Source: Luteimonas endophytica
GTDB lineage: Bacteria > Pseudomonadota > Gammaproteobacteria > Xanthomonadales > Xanthomonadaceae
Assembly (NCBI RefSeq): GCF_029887875.1
Contig: NZ_JARXRM010000045.1
Span: 1 to 64,000, forward strand
Direction of reading: 5' to 3'
Length of the DNA: 64,000 bases
The position numbers were made by a program, and so were the translations under genes. The notes beneath the pieces are model-generated. The model had not been told where the DNA came from and searched no databases. It saw only the letters and a list, made by a program, of their open reading frames with translations. Position 1 is the first letter of the stretch. Each line of letters opens with the position of its first letter. Below, in pieces: positions 42,116-53,545 of the stretch.

Positions 42116-43741
42116 TCAGGCCGCGTCGGCGTACCACGGCGGCGTGAGCGACGGCGGGCTCCGGGGCCCGTCGCCGAGCAGCGCATCCAGCCCGTGGCCG
42201 TCGAGGCCCGGGTGGTCGCGGCGGACCCGCGCCAGGATCTCCGCCGCCAGCCAGCGCATGCGCGCGACGTTGCCGGCGACGCGCGCGGCGAAGGCGTCGT
42301 CTTCGAGGCGGTCGCCGAGGGCGCGGTTCATCTCGTGGAACCAGTCGATGTGGAACTGGTCGAGCAGCCGCGCCGCGGGCGGCGCGGCGCCGTCGTTGCG
42401 TGCCCCCCAGTCGCGCAGCAGCGCCTGCATGGCCAGGTTGAGCGCGCTGGCGGTGGCGAGATCGCCGCGCAGCCGCCCGAGCATCGCCAGATCGGTCAGC
42501 CGGCCGGCGAAGAACAGCGGCGCCAGCAGCGCCCAGTAGAAGGTGTAGTCCCAGATCACCTTGACCGGCATCACCTGCTCGTCGCCGAACAGCGGGTACT
42601 GGTCCTGATACAGGGTCATGGTGTTCTCGTAGAACGAGAAGTACAGCTGCTGGTAGATCGCGGCGTGCGGCGCGAACTCCTGGCCGGCGCGGTCCCTGGC
42701 GATCAGGTCGCAGATGTAGGTGTTGGCGATGGCGATGAAGTCGCTGCCCGGCGAGTAGAACGGATCCAGGAACAGGCCGGCTTCGCCGGTCAGGGCCCAG
42801 CGGTCCGCGGAGAACACCTGCCTGCAGCCGTAGGAGAAACGGCGCAGGAACAGGAAATCCTGCAGCGTGTGCGCCTCCAGCGCGGCGGCCACGCGCGGCT
42901 GGCGCTCGCGCAGCCACGCCGTGGCCCGCTCGTGCGTGTTCATGCGCTCGAGCGGATGCATCTTCGCATCGCAGACGATGCCCAGCGAATGCGAGCCCGA
43001 AGACAGCGGGATCAGCCAGAACCAGTAGCCCGGGCCGCACATGTGGTTGGTGGAGCGCCAGCGGTCGGGCGGCGTGCAGCGCCCCAGCCAGTCCGGATCG
43101 GTGGACCAGGCGTTGGGGTCGACATGGCCTTCCACCCGCCACCACACCGCGTTGGCGTCGTGGCCGTTGGATTCGGCCAGGCCGAGCTTGCGCTTGAGCA
43201 GCCCGGCGCGGCCGCTGGCGTCGACCACCCAGCGCGCGGCGAGTTCGGCCTCGACCCCGGCATGGACGAAGCCGACCCGGTGCGGGGCTTCGCTGCCCGG
43301 TTCGGCCATGTCGATGGCCCGCACCACCGCGCCGTCGCGGAAGTCGGCGCCGAGCGCGCGCGCGCGCTCGGCCAGGAAGTTCTCGAAGCGGCCGCGGTCG
43401 ATCTGCCACGAAGGCGTCGGCAGCAGCCGGCTGACGCCGAGCTCGGTGCAGGCGTCGACGTCCCCGCGGCCGTCGGAGAAGAAGAAGCGGAAGCCGAACT
43501 TGCGGATCTGCTCGTCGTCCAGGTGCGCCCGCAGGCCCAGCACCTCGGCGAAGTAGTGGGCGCCGATCTCGACCGTGGACTCGCCGACCTTGTGGGCGGC
43601 CTCGCGCACCGGGTGGGGGCGGCGCTCGAGCACCGCCACCCGCAGCTCCGGGTCGTTTCGCAGCAGCTGGATCGCCAGGGTCAGTCCCGCCAGCCCGCCA
43701 CCCAGGATCAGCACGTCCGCATCGGTGGCGCTGCGCTGCAT
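42116..43741 (-). CDS. Second FAD-dependent halogenase-like protein of the pigment cluster
   Basis: The 541-residue flavoprotein has VLILGGGLAGLTLAIQLLRN, the HKVGESTVEIGAHYF motif, a K-x-G-x-x-F lysine (Lys81 in RKFGFRF) at the place of the halogenase catalytic lysine, and WFWLIP in GPGYWFWLIPLSSGSHSLG. It is about 85 residues longer than the first cluster halogenase, with a long helical C-terminus, and belongs to a separate subfamily annotated tryptophan 7-halogenase/NAD(P)-oxidoreductase. It may halogenate, or act as a polyene-modifying oxidoreductase. It is the last gene of the right-hand minus-strand block, 3 bases after the glycosyltransferase stop. Confidence 0.85.
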   Translation of the reverse strand: MQRSATDADVLILGGGLAGLTLAIQLLRNDPELRVAVLERRPHPVREAAHKVGESTVEIGAHYFAEVLGLRAHLDDEQIRKFGFRFFFSDGRGDVDACTELGVSRLLPTPSWQIDRGRFENFLAERARALGADFRDGAVVRAIDMAEPGSEAPHRVGFVHAGVEAELAARWVVDASGRAGLLKRKLGLAESNGHDANAVWWRVEGHVDPNAWSTDPDWLGRCTPPDRWRSTNHMCGPGYWFWLIPLSSGSHSLGIVCDAKMHPLERMNTHERATAWLRERQPRVAAALEAHTLQDFLFLRRFSYGCRQVFSADRWALTGEAGLFLDPFYSPGSDFIAIANTYICDLIARDRAGQEFAPHAAIYQQLYFSFYENTMTLYQDQYPLFGDEQVMPVKVIWDYTFYWALLAPLFFAGRLTDLAMLGRLRGDLATASALNLAMQALLRDWGARNDGAAPPAARLLDQFHIDWFHEMNRALGDRLEDDAFAARVAGNVARMRWLAAEILARVRRDHPGLDGHGLDALLGDGPRSPPSLTPPWYADAA

Positions 43742-43744
43742 CGG

Positions 43745-44575
43745 TCAACCTGCCTGGTGCGGGTCCTGGGAGAGGCGCTCTGCGGCGAGATCGCCATCGG
43801 GGTCGTCGATCACCGGCGGCCGGGCCCGCGTGCGCCTCCAGGTGCGCAACAGGTCGCCGCGGCCCAGGACTTGTACCACGACGTGGGACGTGATGCCGTA
43901 GAGGTCGCGCCAGAGCCGGAAGTGGCTCTTGCGGAACTGCACCGGGGAGCCGGCGGTGGCGTAGCGCGACTCCACCGGCAGCGAGACGATCCCCGCGCCG
44001 GCGTCGCGCGCGGCCGAGATCAGCATCTGGGCCTCGAACACGAAACCCTCGCCCGGGACGTTTTCCAGCGCGCAGACCCGCGCCGGGTACAGCCGCTGGC
44101 CGCTCTGCGAGTCGACCAGGCGGAAGCCGCAGCCCAGCGCGATGCCCCAGTCGCCGAAATCGTTGCCCAGGCGCCGGTACCAGGGCTGGCAATCGCGTTT
44201 GCGCAGGCGCGCGCCGATCACCAGGCAGCCCGGATGGCGGTTGCCGCAGTCGATCAGCCGCGGGATGTCTTCGGCGGAGTGCTGGCCGTCGCCGTCCATG
44301 GTCAGCACCGCGCGCGCACCCTGGCGCAGCGCCTCGCGGAAGCCGTCGCGCAGCGAGGCACCCTTGCCCATCCGCCGCGGATGGCGCAGCAGCGTCACCG
44401 GCAGGTCGGCGATGCGGTCGCTGGTGCCGTCGTCGGAGCCGTCGTCGACCACGATCACCCGGTCGCAGCGGGCCAGCGCGCCCTCCACCACCTCGCGGAT
44501 GCGCAGCGATTCGTTGAGCGCCGGGATCACCACCGCGACATTGCCGCGGTGCAGGCGGGGAGGCAGCTCAGCCAT
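43745..44575 (-). CDS. GT2-family glycosyltransferase of the pigment cluster
   Basis: The 276-residue protein has the GT2 fold: VAVVIPALNESLRIREVVEG, VIVVDDGSDDGTSD, and the metal/nucleotide-sugar motif AVLTMDGDGQHSAED. An arginine-rich segment, RLRKRDCQPWYRRLGNDFGD, follows. It has no obvious membrane helices, so it acts on the cytoplasmic face. DPM1/DolP-mannose-synthase-like relatives in aryl-polyene clusters are thought to glycosylate the carrier or the product. Its start overlaps the end of the chain-length-factor gene by 8 bases, so they are coupled. Confidence 0.88.
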   Translation of the reverse strand: MAELPPRLHRGNVAVVIPALNESLRIREVVEGALARCDRVIVVDDGSDDGTSDRIADLPVTLLRHPRRMGKGASLRDGFREALRQGARAVLTMDGDGQHSAEDIPRLIDCGNRHPGCLVIGARLRKRDCQPWYRRLGNDFGDWGIALGCGFRLVDSQSGQRLYPARVCALENVPGEGFVFEAQMLISAARDAGAGIVSLPVESRYATAGSPVQFRKSHFRLWRDLYGITSHVVVQVLGRGDLLRTWRRTRARPPVIDDPDGDLAAERLSQDPHQAG

Positions 44576-45347
44576 ATGCGATCTCCACGCGCAGCGCGCG
44601 GCCGGGGCCGGCATCGAGCAGCGCCAGGTCGCCCCCGCCGGCCAGCGCATCGAACAGGGGCAGCATCGGTGCCATCGCGTTGTCGTGGCGCAGCGCCGCC
44701 AGCGCGCCGGTGCCCTTGGGAGCTTCGGCGTCGGTGAGGGTGGCGCGCAGCCGGGTGCCCGGGCCCTCGCGCAGCAGCAGCAGGGCGCCACCCAGCAGGC
44801 CGCGGCTGGCGGTCATCGCGGCGAGCGGACCGACCGCGGTGGTGTCGTAGGCGACCAGCAGCACCGCCGGGGTGCCGTCGGCCAGCTGCGCCAGCGCCTC
44901 GATCAGGCCCTCGGCGAAGGTGCCGGGCCCGGCGCTGATGGCAGTGGTGGTGGCCATGCAGCCGGTGCCGATGGTCCAGTAGCCCGCGGCGGCGTTGTGC
45001 ACCGAGTTGTGGAAGCGGGTCGGCGACACCGCCCGCGGGTCTTCCGCCAGGGTGCTGCACATGTAGTCGGTGATGGCGAAGTCGCCGTGCCCCGAGGCGA
45101 ACACCGACGGCAGCGTGGCCGGATCCTGCGCCGCCGCCTCGCATGCCGCCAGCGCCACCTCCAGCGCCACCGCCACCGATTCGGGCGCGCGGCGGCGTTC
45201 GTTCGGGGCCAGCAATCGGGGTGCGGGCCGGCGGGGCGCGTCTCCGACCAGCGCTCCGCCGGCCACGTAGCCCCGCGCCGCCTGCCACGAGGGCAGGCCC
45301 TCGCTCCAGAAGCCGATGCCCGCGATGTGCGCGCCGATGCCGTTCAT
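44568..45347 (-). CDS. Beta-ketoacyl synthase chain-length-factor-like protein
   Basis: The 259-residue protein corresponds to the N-terminal half of a thiolase-fold ketosynthase (PF13723-like). SPTRFHNSVHNAAAGYWTIG is the family hallmark, followed by TGCMATTTAISAG, in which Cys130 lies near the active-site position. The C-terminal His-His half is absent. Such short partners pair with a full ketosynthase and are thought to set chain length. Its start overlaps the ketosynthase stop by 4 bases, so the two are made together. Whether Cys130 is catalytic cannot be decided by eye. Confidence 0.85.
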   Translation of the reverse strand: MNGIGAHIAGIGFWSEGLPSWQAARGYVAGGALVGDAPRRPAPRLLAPNERRRAPESVAVALEVALAACEAAAQDPATLPSVFASGHGDFAITDYMCSTLAEDPRAVSPTRFHNSVHNAAAGYWTIGTGCMATTTAISAGPGTFAEGLIEALAQLADGTPAVLLVAYDTTAVGPLAAMTASRGLLGGALLLLREGPGTRLRATLTDAEAPKGTGALAALRHDNAMAPMLPLFDALAGGGDLALLDAGPGRALRVEIAYG

Positions 45348-46531
45348 GCGGCACCGAACAGCAGCGAACAGTTGTTGCCGCCGAAGCCAAAGGAATTGTT
45401 CATCGCGTAGCGGATCTTCGCCCGGGCGTTGTCGAGACGGATCTGCGGCCCGCAGGCCGGATCGCGCGCGCTGCTGTTGAGCGTACCGGGGAGCAGCCCG
45501 TCGGCGAGCGCGATCAGCGCGAACACCGATTCGACGATGCCGGCGGCGCCGAGGGTGTGCCCCGTCCAGCCCTTGGTCGAGCTTGCGTGCAGCCGCTCGC
45601 CGAACATGGCATCGACCGCGCGCGCCTCGACCGCATCGTTGGCCGGGGTGGCGGTGCCGTGCAGGTTGAGATAGCCGACCGCTCCCGCATCGACGCCGGC
45701 GCGCTGCAGCGCATCGCGCATCGCCAGGCGCGCGCCCAGGCCCTCCGGGTGCGGCGCGGACATGTGGTGGGCGTCGCTGGACTCGCCGTAGCCGCGCAGC
45801 AGCAGTGCGGCATCGTCGCCGCGCTCGAGCACCGCGAAGCCGCCGGCCTCGCCGAGCGACAGCCCGTCGCGGGCCGGGTCGAACGGGCGGGCCGGCGCGG
45901 CGGAGACCAGGCCCAGCGAGTTGAAGCCGTACAGCACGCTGCCGCACAGGGTGTCCACCCCGCCGACCAGGGCCGCGTCGACGATGCCGGCGCGGATCAG
46001 TCGCGCCGCCTGCGCGAACACCTTGGCGCTGGAGGAGCAGGCGGTGGCCACGGTGACGCAGGGGCCGCGCAGGCCGGTGGCGCGGCGGACGAAGTCGCCG
46101 AGCGAATGCGGCTGGTGCACGATCGGCCGCGCCAGGTCCGCCGGGAAGCGGCCGTCATCGAGGCGCGCGTAGGCCTCCTCGGTGGCGCCGATGCTGGAGG
46201 TGGAGGTGCCGATCACCACGGCCACCCGGGCCGGGCCGTGACGTTCCCTGGACGCGGCCACCGCCTCCAGCAGCCCGTCCTGCTGCAGCGCCAGCCAGGC
46301 GAGGCGGTTGTTGCGGCAGTCCCAGGCGCCCGCGGCGGCGGGTAGCGGCGCCTGCTCCAGCCCCTCGACGCGGCCGATCCAGGTCTCGAGCGGGTCGCCG
46401 CCGAAATCGTTGCGGCGCAATCCGCCGCGACGCTGCTCCAGGGCTTCGGCCTGGGCCGCCCGGCCGCGCCCCAGCGCGGTGGTGGCGGTGTAGGCGCGGA
46501 TCGCCAGCGCCGGGATCGGAGACAACGACAT
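45344..46531 (-). CDS. Beta-ketoacyl-ACP synthase of the pigment cluster
   Basis: The 395-residue ketosynthase extends the polyene on the ACP using malonyl units. The catalytic triad is intact: Cys165 in VATACSSSAK, His291 in LNLHGTATPANDA and His325 in GWTGHTLGAAG. The final SFGFGGNNCSLLF is the usual KAS II ending. It is the first gene of the right-hand minus-strand block (ketosynthase, chain-length factor, glycosyltransferase, halogenase), all closely coupled. A 277-base gap with hairpins separates it from the peptidase gene to the right. Confidence 0.92.
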   Translation of the reverse strand: MSLSPIPALAIRAYTATTALGRGRAAQAEALEQRRGGLRRNDFGGDPLETWIGRVEGLEQAPLPAAAGAWDCRNNRLAWLALQQDGLLEAVAASRERHGPARVAVVIGTSTSSIGATEEAYARLDDGRFPADLARPIVHQPHSLGDFVRRATGLRGPCVTVATACSSSAKVFAQAARLIRAGIVDAALVGGVDTLCGSVLYGFNSLGLVSAAPARPFDPARDGLSLGEAGGFAVLERGDDAALLLRGYGESSDAHHMSAPHPEGLGARLAMRDALQRAGVDAGAVGYLNLHGTATPANDAVEARAVDAMFGERLHASSTKGWTGHTLGAAGIVESVFALIALADGLLPGTLNSSARDPACGPQIRLDNARAKIRYAMNNSFGFGGNNCSLLFGAA

Positions 46532-46808
46532 CGACTGGGCGGGGCTCCGCGCCGGAATGGCCCGGCAGTATACGAGCCGCGGCGGGCTGGACTGTGAACC
46601 GTCCAGCCCGGGAAGCGCGCGTGGCCAGCCGCTTCGCCCACCGTGTCTAACTGTTCATCGACCGCGACGCCCTGCACGCACTGGTGGTGGCGGCATCGGC
46701 ATGCTGGGCCCGGCCGATCGGCCACCGGCGAATGCAGGCGCGGCTCGGCTGAGGCCGGCTTCGCCGGGGCGCCGCGCTCCGGGCTGGCGCAGCCGAGCCG
46801 GTTCCGCG
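46532..46808. other. Gap with hairpins between pigment cluster and peptidase gene
   Basis: No gene is supported. A hairpin GCTGGAC with GTCCAGC lies near 46587-46608, and GGCTCGGCT (about 46742) can pair with AGCCGAGCC (about 46792). The first may lie in the leader of the ketosynthase gene; the second may end peptidase transcription. Neither has a T-run. Confidence 0.45.
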
Positions 46809-49705
<2,897 letters not shown>

Positions 49706-50407
49706 TCAGCCCCGCGTCGGCCCCTTGCCGAACAGCAGCCGGCGCTCCTCTTCCCCGAGCGGCTTGCCTGCGTCGGGATTGACCTGGGCGGTCAGCGCAT
49801 AGGCGCGCTGCGTCGCCGGGCGTGCGGCGATCGCGGCGTGCCAGCGCCGCACCTCGGGATAGGGCCCGAGGTCGAGCGGCGCCTTGTCGTAGGGATTGAT
49901 CCACGGGTAGCTGGCCATGTCGGCGATCGTGTAGTCCTCGCCGGTGATGAACGCCCGGCCCGCCAGGCGCCGGTCGAGCACCGCGAGCAGCCGCTGCGCC
50001 TCGTTGGTGTAGCGCTCGATCGCGTAGGGGACCGGTTCGGGCGCGTACACGGTGAAGTGACCGTACTGCCCGGTCATGGGTCCCAGGCCGCCCATCTGCC
50101 ACATCAGCCACTGGTTGACCTCGACCTTGCGGCGCACGTCCCCGCCGAAGAAGCGGCCGGTCTTGTTGGCCAGATAGAGCAGGATCGCGCCGGATTCGAA
50201 CACGCTGACCGGCTCGCCGCCGTCGGCGGGCGCATGGTCGATGATCGCCGGCATCTTGTTGTTCGGGGAGAACGCGAGGAAGCCGGGATCGAACTGGTCG
50301 CCCTTGCCGATGTTGACCGGCTTGATGCGGTATTCGAGCCCCGCCTCCTCGAGGAACAGGGTGATCTTGTGGCCGTTGGGCGTGGGCCAGTAGTAGAGGT
50401 CGATCAT
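49706..50407 (-). CDS. Glutathione S-transferase (YghU/YfcG-like)
   Basis: The 233-residue protein has a thioredoxin-fold N-terminus (IDLYYWPTPNGHKITLFLEE), with Thr/Asn of TPNGHK at the catalytic position, the glutathione-binding NNKMPAIIDHAP with VFESGAILLYLANKTGRF, and a helical C-terminal domain (YTIADMASYPWINPYDKAPL). This TPN start and the C-terminal tail are typical of the Nu-class YghU/YfcG group, which act as disulfide-bond reductases and peroxidases using glutathione. It stands alone with REP-like sequence upstream. Confidence 0.9.
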   Translation of the reverse strand: MIDLYYWPTPNGHKITLFLEEAGLEYRIKPVNIGKGDQFDPGFLAFSPNNKMPAIIDHAPADGGEPVSVFESGAILLYLANKTGRFFGGDVRRKVEVNQWLMWQMGGLGPMTGQYGHFTVYAPEPVPYAIERYTNEAQRLLAVLDRRLAGRAFITGEDYTIADMASYPWINPYDKAPLDLGPYPEVRRWHAAIAARPATQRAYALTAQVNPDAGKPLGEEERRLLFGKGPTRG

Positions 50408-50758
50408 GGTCGGCGTTCCTCGCGCGGGGGAGCACGATTCTATGCGGGGAACTGCGGGGCTGGCCGCCCCGCGCGTGGTCCGCTGCGTTGCAGGATCGGG
50501 TCCGCGGGCGCCGGCCTCCCGGTCGGGCCGGCGGCGATTCCCGGGCTCGTCTGGCGCACGGGTTTTCGCATGCATGCACGCGCCTACGAGGGCGTGCAGC
50601 GTAGCGCCGCTGTCGTAGGCGTGGCCTGTGGCCGAAGGCCGCGGGGTTCTCCGGGCGACGCGCCCCGATCGTCGCGTGCCGTCGGCCGCGGAGGCGGCCC
50701 GGCAAAGGCCGGTCGGAAAGCCGGCGCGGTGGCCGGCGCGTCCCGGTGGAGGCAACCG
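50408..50758. other. Gap between GST and GH3 genes with a REP-like element
   Basis: No gene supported. At 50560-50591 GGGTTTTCGCATGCATGCAC and GCGCCTACGAGG form a variant of the REP-like core with CATGCATG in place of GTGCATGGCAC. The left part should hold the GST promoter, which reads to the left. The right part (50600-50750) contains GGCCTGTGGCCGAAGGCC-type short inverted repeats that may end GH3 transcription. Confidence 0.55.
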
Positions 50759-53347
50759 CTACTGCGTCGCGCAGTCGACCTTGTGCTCGAAGTCGGTGCT
50801 CGGGGCGATCCGGCTCAGCGCGATCCGCGCGCCCGCGCCGGTGCGCAGCGCGAACGGCATGTCGAGGCGGGCGACATCGGCGCCGGCGGCGCGCAGGCAT
50901 TTCAGCTGCACCCCCAGGCGCGTCCACTCGCCCTGCGGCAGCTGCGCCAGCGCATCGCCGATTGGCAATTCCGCGCTGCAGTCCTCGCCGCAGCCGACGA
51001 TCAGCGCAGCCTCGCCGTCGGTCGGCAGCGCGTCCACGCGCAGCGTGGCGACCACGAACACGTCGCCGTTGGTTTCCCGCTCGAGATCCAGCGGGCTGTT
51101 GCTGCGCAGCTGCACGGCGCCGCCGCCGGACCAGGCGAACGCGCGCGCGCCCTCCTGGACCTCGGTGTTGATCGCGGTCATCTCCAGGCTGCCGTCGGCG
51201 GTCTTCGCGGCCGGGTGCACCACGTCCATGGCGTCGCCATCGCCGCCGACCAGGCGCAAGGTCAGTCCGGTGGTCGCCACGCCGCGCTCGAACCAGCTGT
51301 TGCTGCGGGTACTCTGGGGATCGACACCCGGTTCTTCGGACAGCGGAGCGAGGTCGCCGTCGTCGCCGTAGGTCAGGCCGTAGCCGAACGCGAACAGCGG
51401 GTCGTAGTTCTCCTGGCCGTGGTTGTTCGCGAACTGGTCGGCGCGGCGCGGCCAGGAAAAGCTGAGCTTGCCCTTGAAATCGTGCTGGACATCGCCTTCG
51501 GCGTCGCGCAGCAGCACGTCGGCCACGCCGCCGCCCTCCGAGCCCGGCAGCCACGCGGCGACGAAGGCGTCGGCGGCGTTGATCTCGCGGTTGAGCCACA
51601 GCGGCCGGCCGCTGAGGAACACCGCCACCACCGGGATGCCGTCGTCCTTGAGTTTTCGGATCAGCTCGAGGTCGCCGGACCGGCCGCCCTCGAACATCAG
51701 GTCCGGCAGGTCGCCCTGGAATTCGGCGTAGGGCTCCTCGCCGAATACCACGACGGCCACGTCGGGGCGGGTGCGGTAGCCGCCGTCGACCGCCAGTTCG
51801 GCACTGCCGCCGGCCGCCTCCACCTGCTCCCTGAGGCCGTCCCAGATCGAGTCCGCGTTGGGGAAATCCTCGCGGGTGGTGCCGTCGCCCTGCCAGGTCA
51901 GGGTCCAGCCGCCGGCCTGCTTGCCGAGGTTGTCGGCGCCGTCGCCGGCGACCAGCAACTTGGTGTCCGGCGACAGCGGCAGGATGCCGCCCTGGTTCTT
52001 CAGCAGCACCAGCGACTCGCGCACCGCCCGGCGCGCGACGGCGCGGTGCTCGGCAGCGCCGAGCAGCTCGAAGCGACCGCCGAGCGCGCGCGCGGAGGGC
52101 TTGGGCTTCTCGAACAGGCCCATCCGCAACTTGACCCGCAGGATCCGTCGCACCGCGTCGTCGAGCCGCTCCATCGGGAGGGTGCCTGCGCGGACATGCG
52201 CCAGGGTCGATTCGTACATCCCCTTCCAGCTGTCGGGCGCCATCGCCATGTCGAGCCCGGCGTTGAAGGTCTGGGCGCAGTCGGTGTTGCTGCAGCCGCG
52301 TACCTGGCCGTGGCCGTTCCAGTCGCCGACGACGAAGCCGCCGAAGTTCATCCGCTCCTTGAGCACATCGGTCAGCAGCGGGCCGTGGCCGTGCATCTTC
52401 CGGCCGTGGAAGCTGTTGTAGGAGGCCATCACCGCCTGGGCGCCGGCCGCGATCGCGGGCACGTAGCCGGCGGCGTGCACGTCGCGCAGCACCGCCTCGC
52501 TCACTTCGGTATCGCCCTGGTCCTTGCCGCCGCTGGTGCCGCCGTCGCCGAGGAAGTGCTTGACCGAGCTCATGACGTGCCGATCGTCGAGGAATTCGTC
52601 CGAACCGGGCTTGCCCTGCAGGCCCTCCACGAACACGCCGGCGAAGCTGGCCACCAGCCCGGGATCCTCGGAATAACCTTCGTAGGTGCGGCCCCAGCGG
52701 TCGTCCTGGGGCACCGCGACGGTCGGCGCGAAGGTCCACTCCATGCCGGTGGTGCGGGTCTCGATCGCGGTGATGCGCGCGATCTCGTGCAGCAGGTCGG
52801 GGTTGCGGGTGGCGCCCAGGCCGATGTTGTGCGGGAACAGGGTGGCGCCGACGATGTTGCTCTGGCCGTGCATGGCGTCGATGCCCCAGATCAACGGGAT
52901 CGCCTTGCCGCCGCCGCTGGTGTCCATCGAGGCTTCCCAGAACGCGTCGGCGAGCGCGAGCCATTCCTCGGGCGCGGCGTTGTACCTGCCGCCCGGATCG
53001 GAGCCGCCGCCGGCGAGGACCGAGCCCAGCCGGTACTTGCGCACGTCCTCGGGGGTGATGCTGGCGATGTCGCCCTGCACGATCTGGCCGACCTTCTCCT
53101 CCACCGTCATCGAGGCGAGCAGCTCGTCGACGCGGCGCTCGGCCTCGGCATCGGTGGGGAAGGGCCATTGCACCTCGGGCCAGGTGGCCGGGTCGATGGC
53201 GCCGCTCGCGCCGGGCACGCGTTCGGCCGGTTGCTCGGCGGCCGCGTCCGCGGCCGCGCCGGCGCCGGCCGGCGCCCGCTCGCAGGCGGCGAGCGCCAGC
53301 GCTGCTGCGAGCATTGCCCCGGTGCGTCGAAGGTCCCCGATCCTCAT
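50759..53347 (-). CDS. GH3-family beta-glucosidase lipoprotein with C-terminal extra domain
   Basis: The 862-residue enzyme has a lipoprotein signal (AMLAAALALAAC) and a GH3 barrel with the nucleophile Asp342 in GFVVGDWNGHGQV, substrate contacts KHFLGDGGT and WTFAPTVAVPQDDRWGRTYE, and the second GH3 domain (about residues 430-650, ESLVLLKNQGGILPL and FGYGLTYG). About 190 extra residues at the C-terminus form a beta-rich ExoP-like domain. These enzymes release glucose from beta-1,3/1,4-glucans. The ATG with GGAGG seven bases upstream is preferred to one two codons earlier. The gene is divergent from lacI, with an operator-like palindrome between them. Confidence 0.9.
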   Translation of the reverse strand: MRIGDLRRTGAMLAAALALAACERAPAGAGAAADAAAEQPAERVPGASGAIDPATWPEVQWPFPTDAEAERRVDELLASMTVEEKVGQIVQGDIASITPEDVRKYRLGSVLAGGGSDPGGRYNAAPEEWLALADAFWEASMDTSGGGKAIPLIWGIDAMHGQSNIVGATLFPHNIGLGATRNPDLLHEIARITAIETRTTGMEWTFAPTVAVPQDDRWGRTYEGYSEDPGLVASFAGVFVEGLQGKPGSDEFLDDRHVMSSVKHFLGDGGTSGGKDQGDTEVSEAVLRDVHAAGYVPAIAAGAQAVMASYNSFHGRKMHGHGPLLTDVLKERMNFGGFVVGDWNGHGQVRGCSNTDCAQTFNAGLDMAMAPDSWKGMYESTLAHVRAGTLPMERLDDAVRRILRVKLRMGLFEKPKPSARALGGRFELLGAAEHRAVARRAVRESLVLLKNQGGILPLSPDTKLLVAGDGADNLGKQAGGWTLTWQGDGTTREDFPNADSIWDGLREQVEAAGGSAELAVDGGYRTRPDVAVVVFGEEPYAEFQGDLPDLMFEGGRSGDLELIRKLKDDGIPVVAVFLSGRPLWLNREINAADAFVAAWLPGSEGGGVADVLLRDAEGDVQHDFKGKLSFSWPRRADQFANNHGQENYDPLFAFGYGLTYGDDGDLAPLSEEPGVDPQSTRSNSWFERGVATTGLTLRLVGGDGDAMDVVHPAAKTADGSLEMTAINTEVQEGARAFAWSGGGAVQLRSNSPLDLERETNGDVFVVATLRVDALPTDGEAALIVGCGEDCSAELPIGDALAQLPQGEWTRLGVQLKCLRAAGADVARLDMPFALRTGAGARIALSRIAPSTDFEHKVDCATQ

Positions 53348-53388
53348 TGCCATTCCTCCCGATCTGGCCGCAGCATCGGCGGCGATGC

Positions 53389-53402
53389 TGACAGCGTTGT
53401 CA
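53389..53402. promoter_or_regulatory. Probable LacI-family operator upstream of GH3 gene
   Basis: TGACAGCGTTGTCA is a 14-bp near-palindrome (TGACA...TGTCA with centre GCGT) located 41 bases before the GH3 ATG and 143 before the lacI ATG. An identical copy occurs upstream of the TonB receptor gene at 62547. Operators of this type (TGACA..G.TGTCA) are known for LacI regulators of TonB sugar loci in Xanthomonas. Confidence 0.75.
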
Positions 53403-53545
53403 CCGCGGCCGAGAATACCCTCTTGCGCGCCGACGCGCCTGCTGCGCCGCGGCAAACCGGCAGCGGTGCATGGAACCCGACTTCGCGCCATCATGCCGGA
53501 GTTTCGGCGCCGGCACGGCCGGGCCTGAGGATGGAGAAGGAACCC

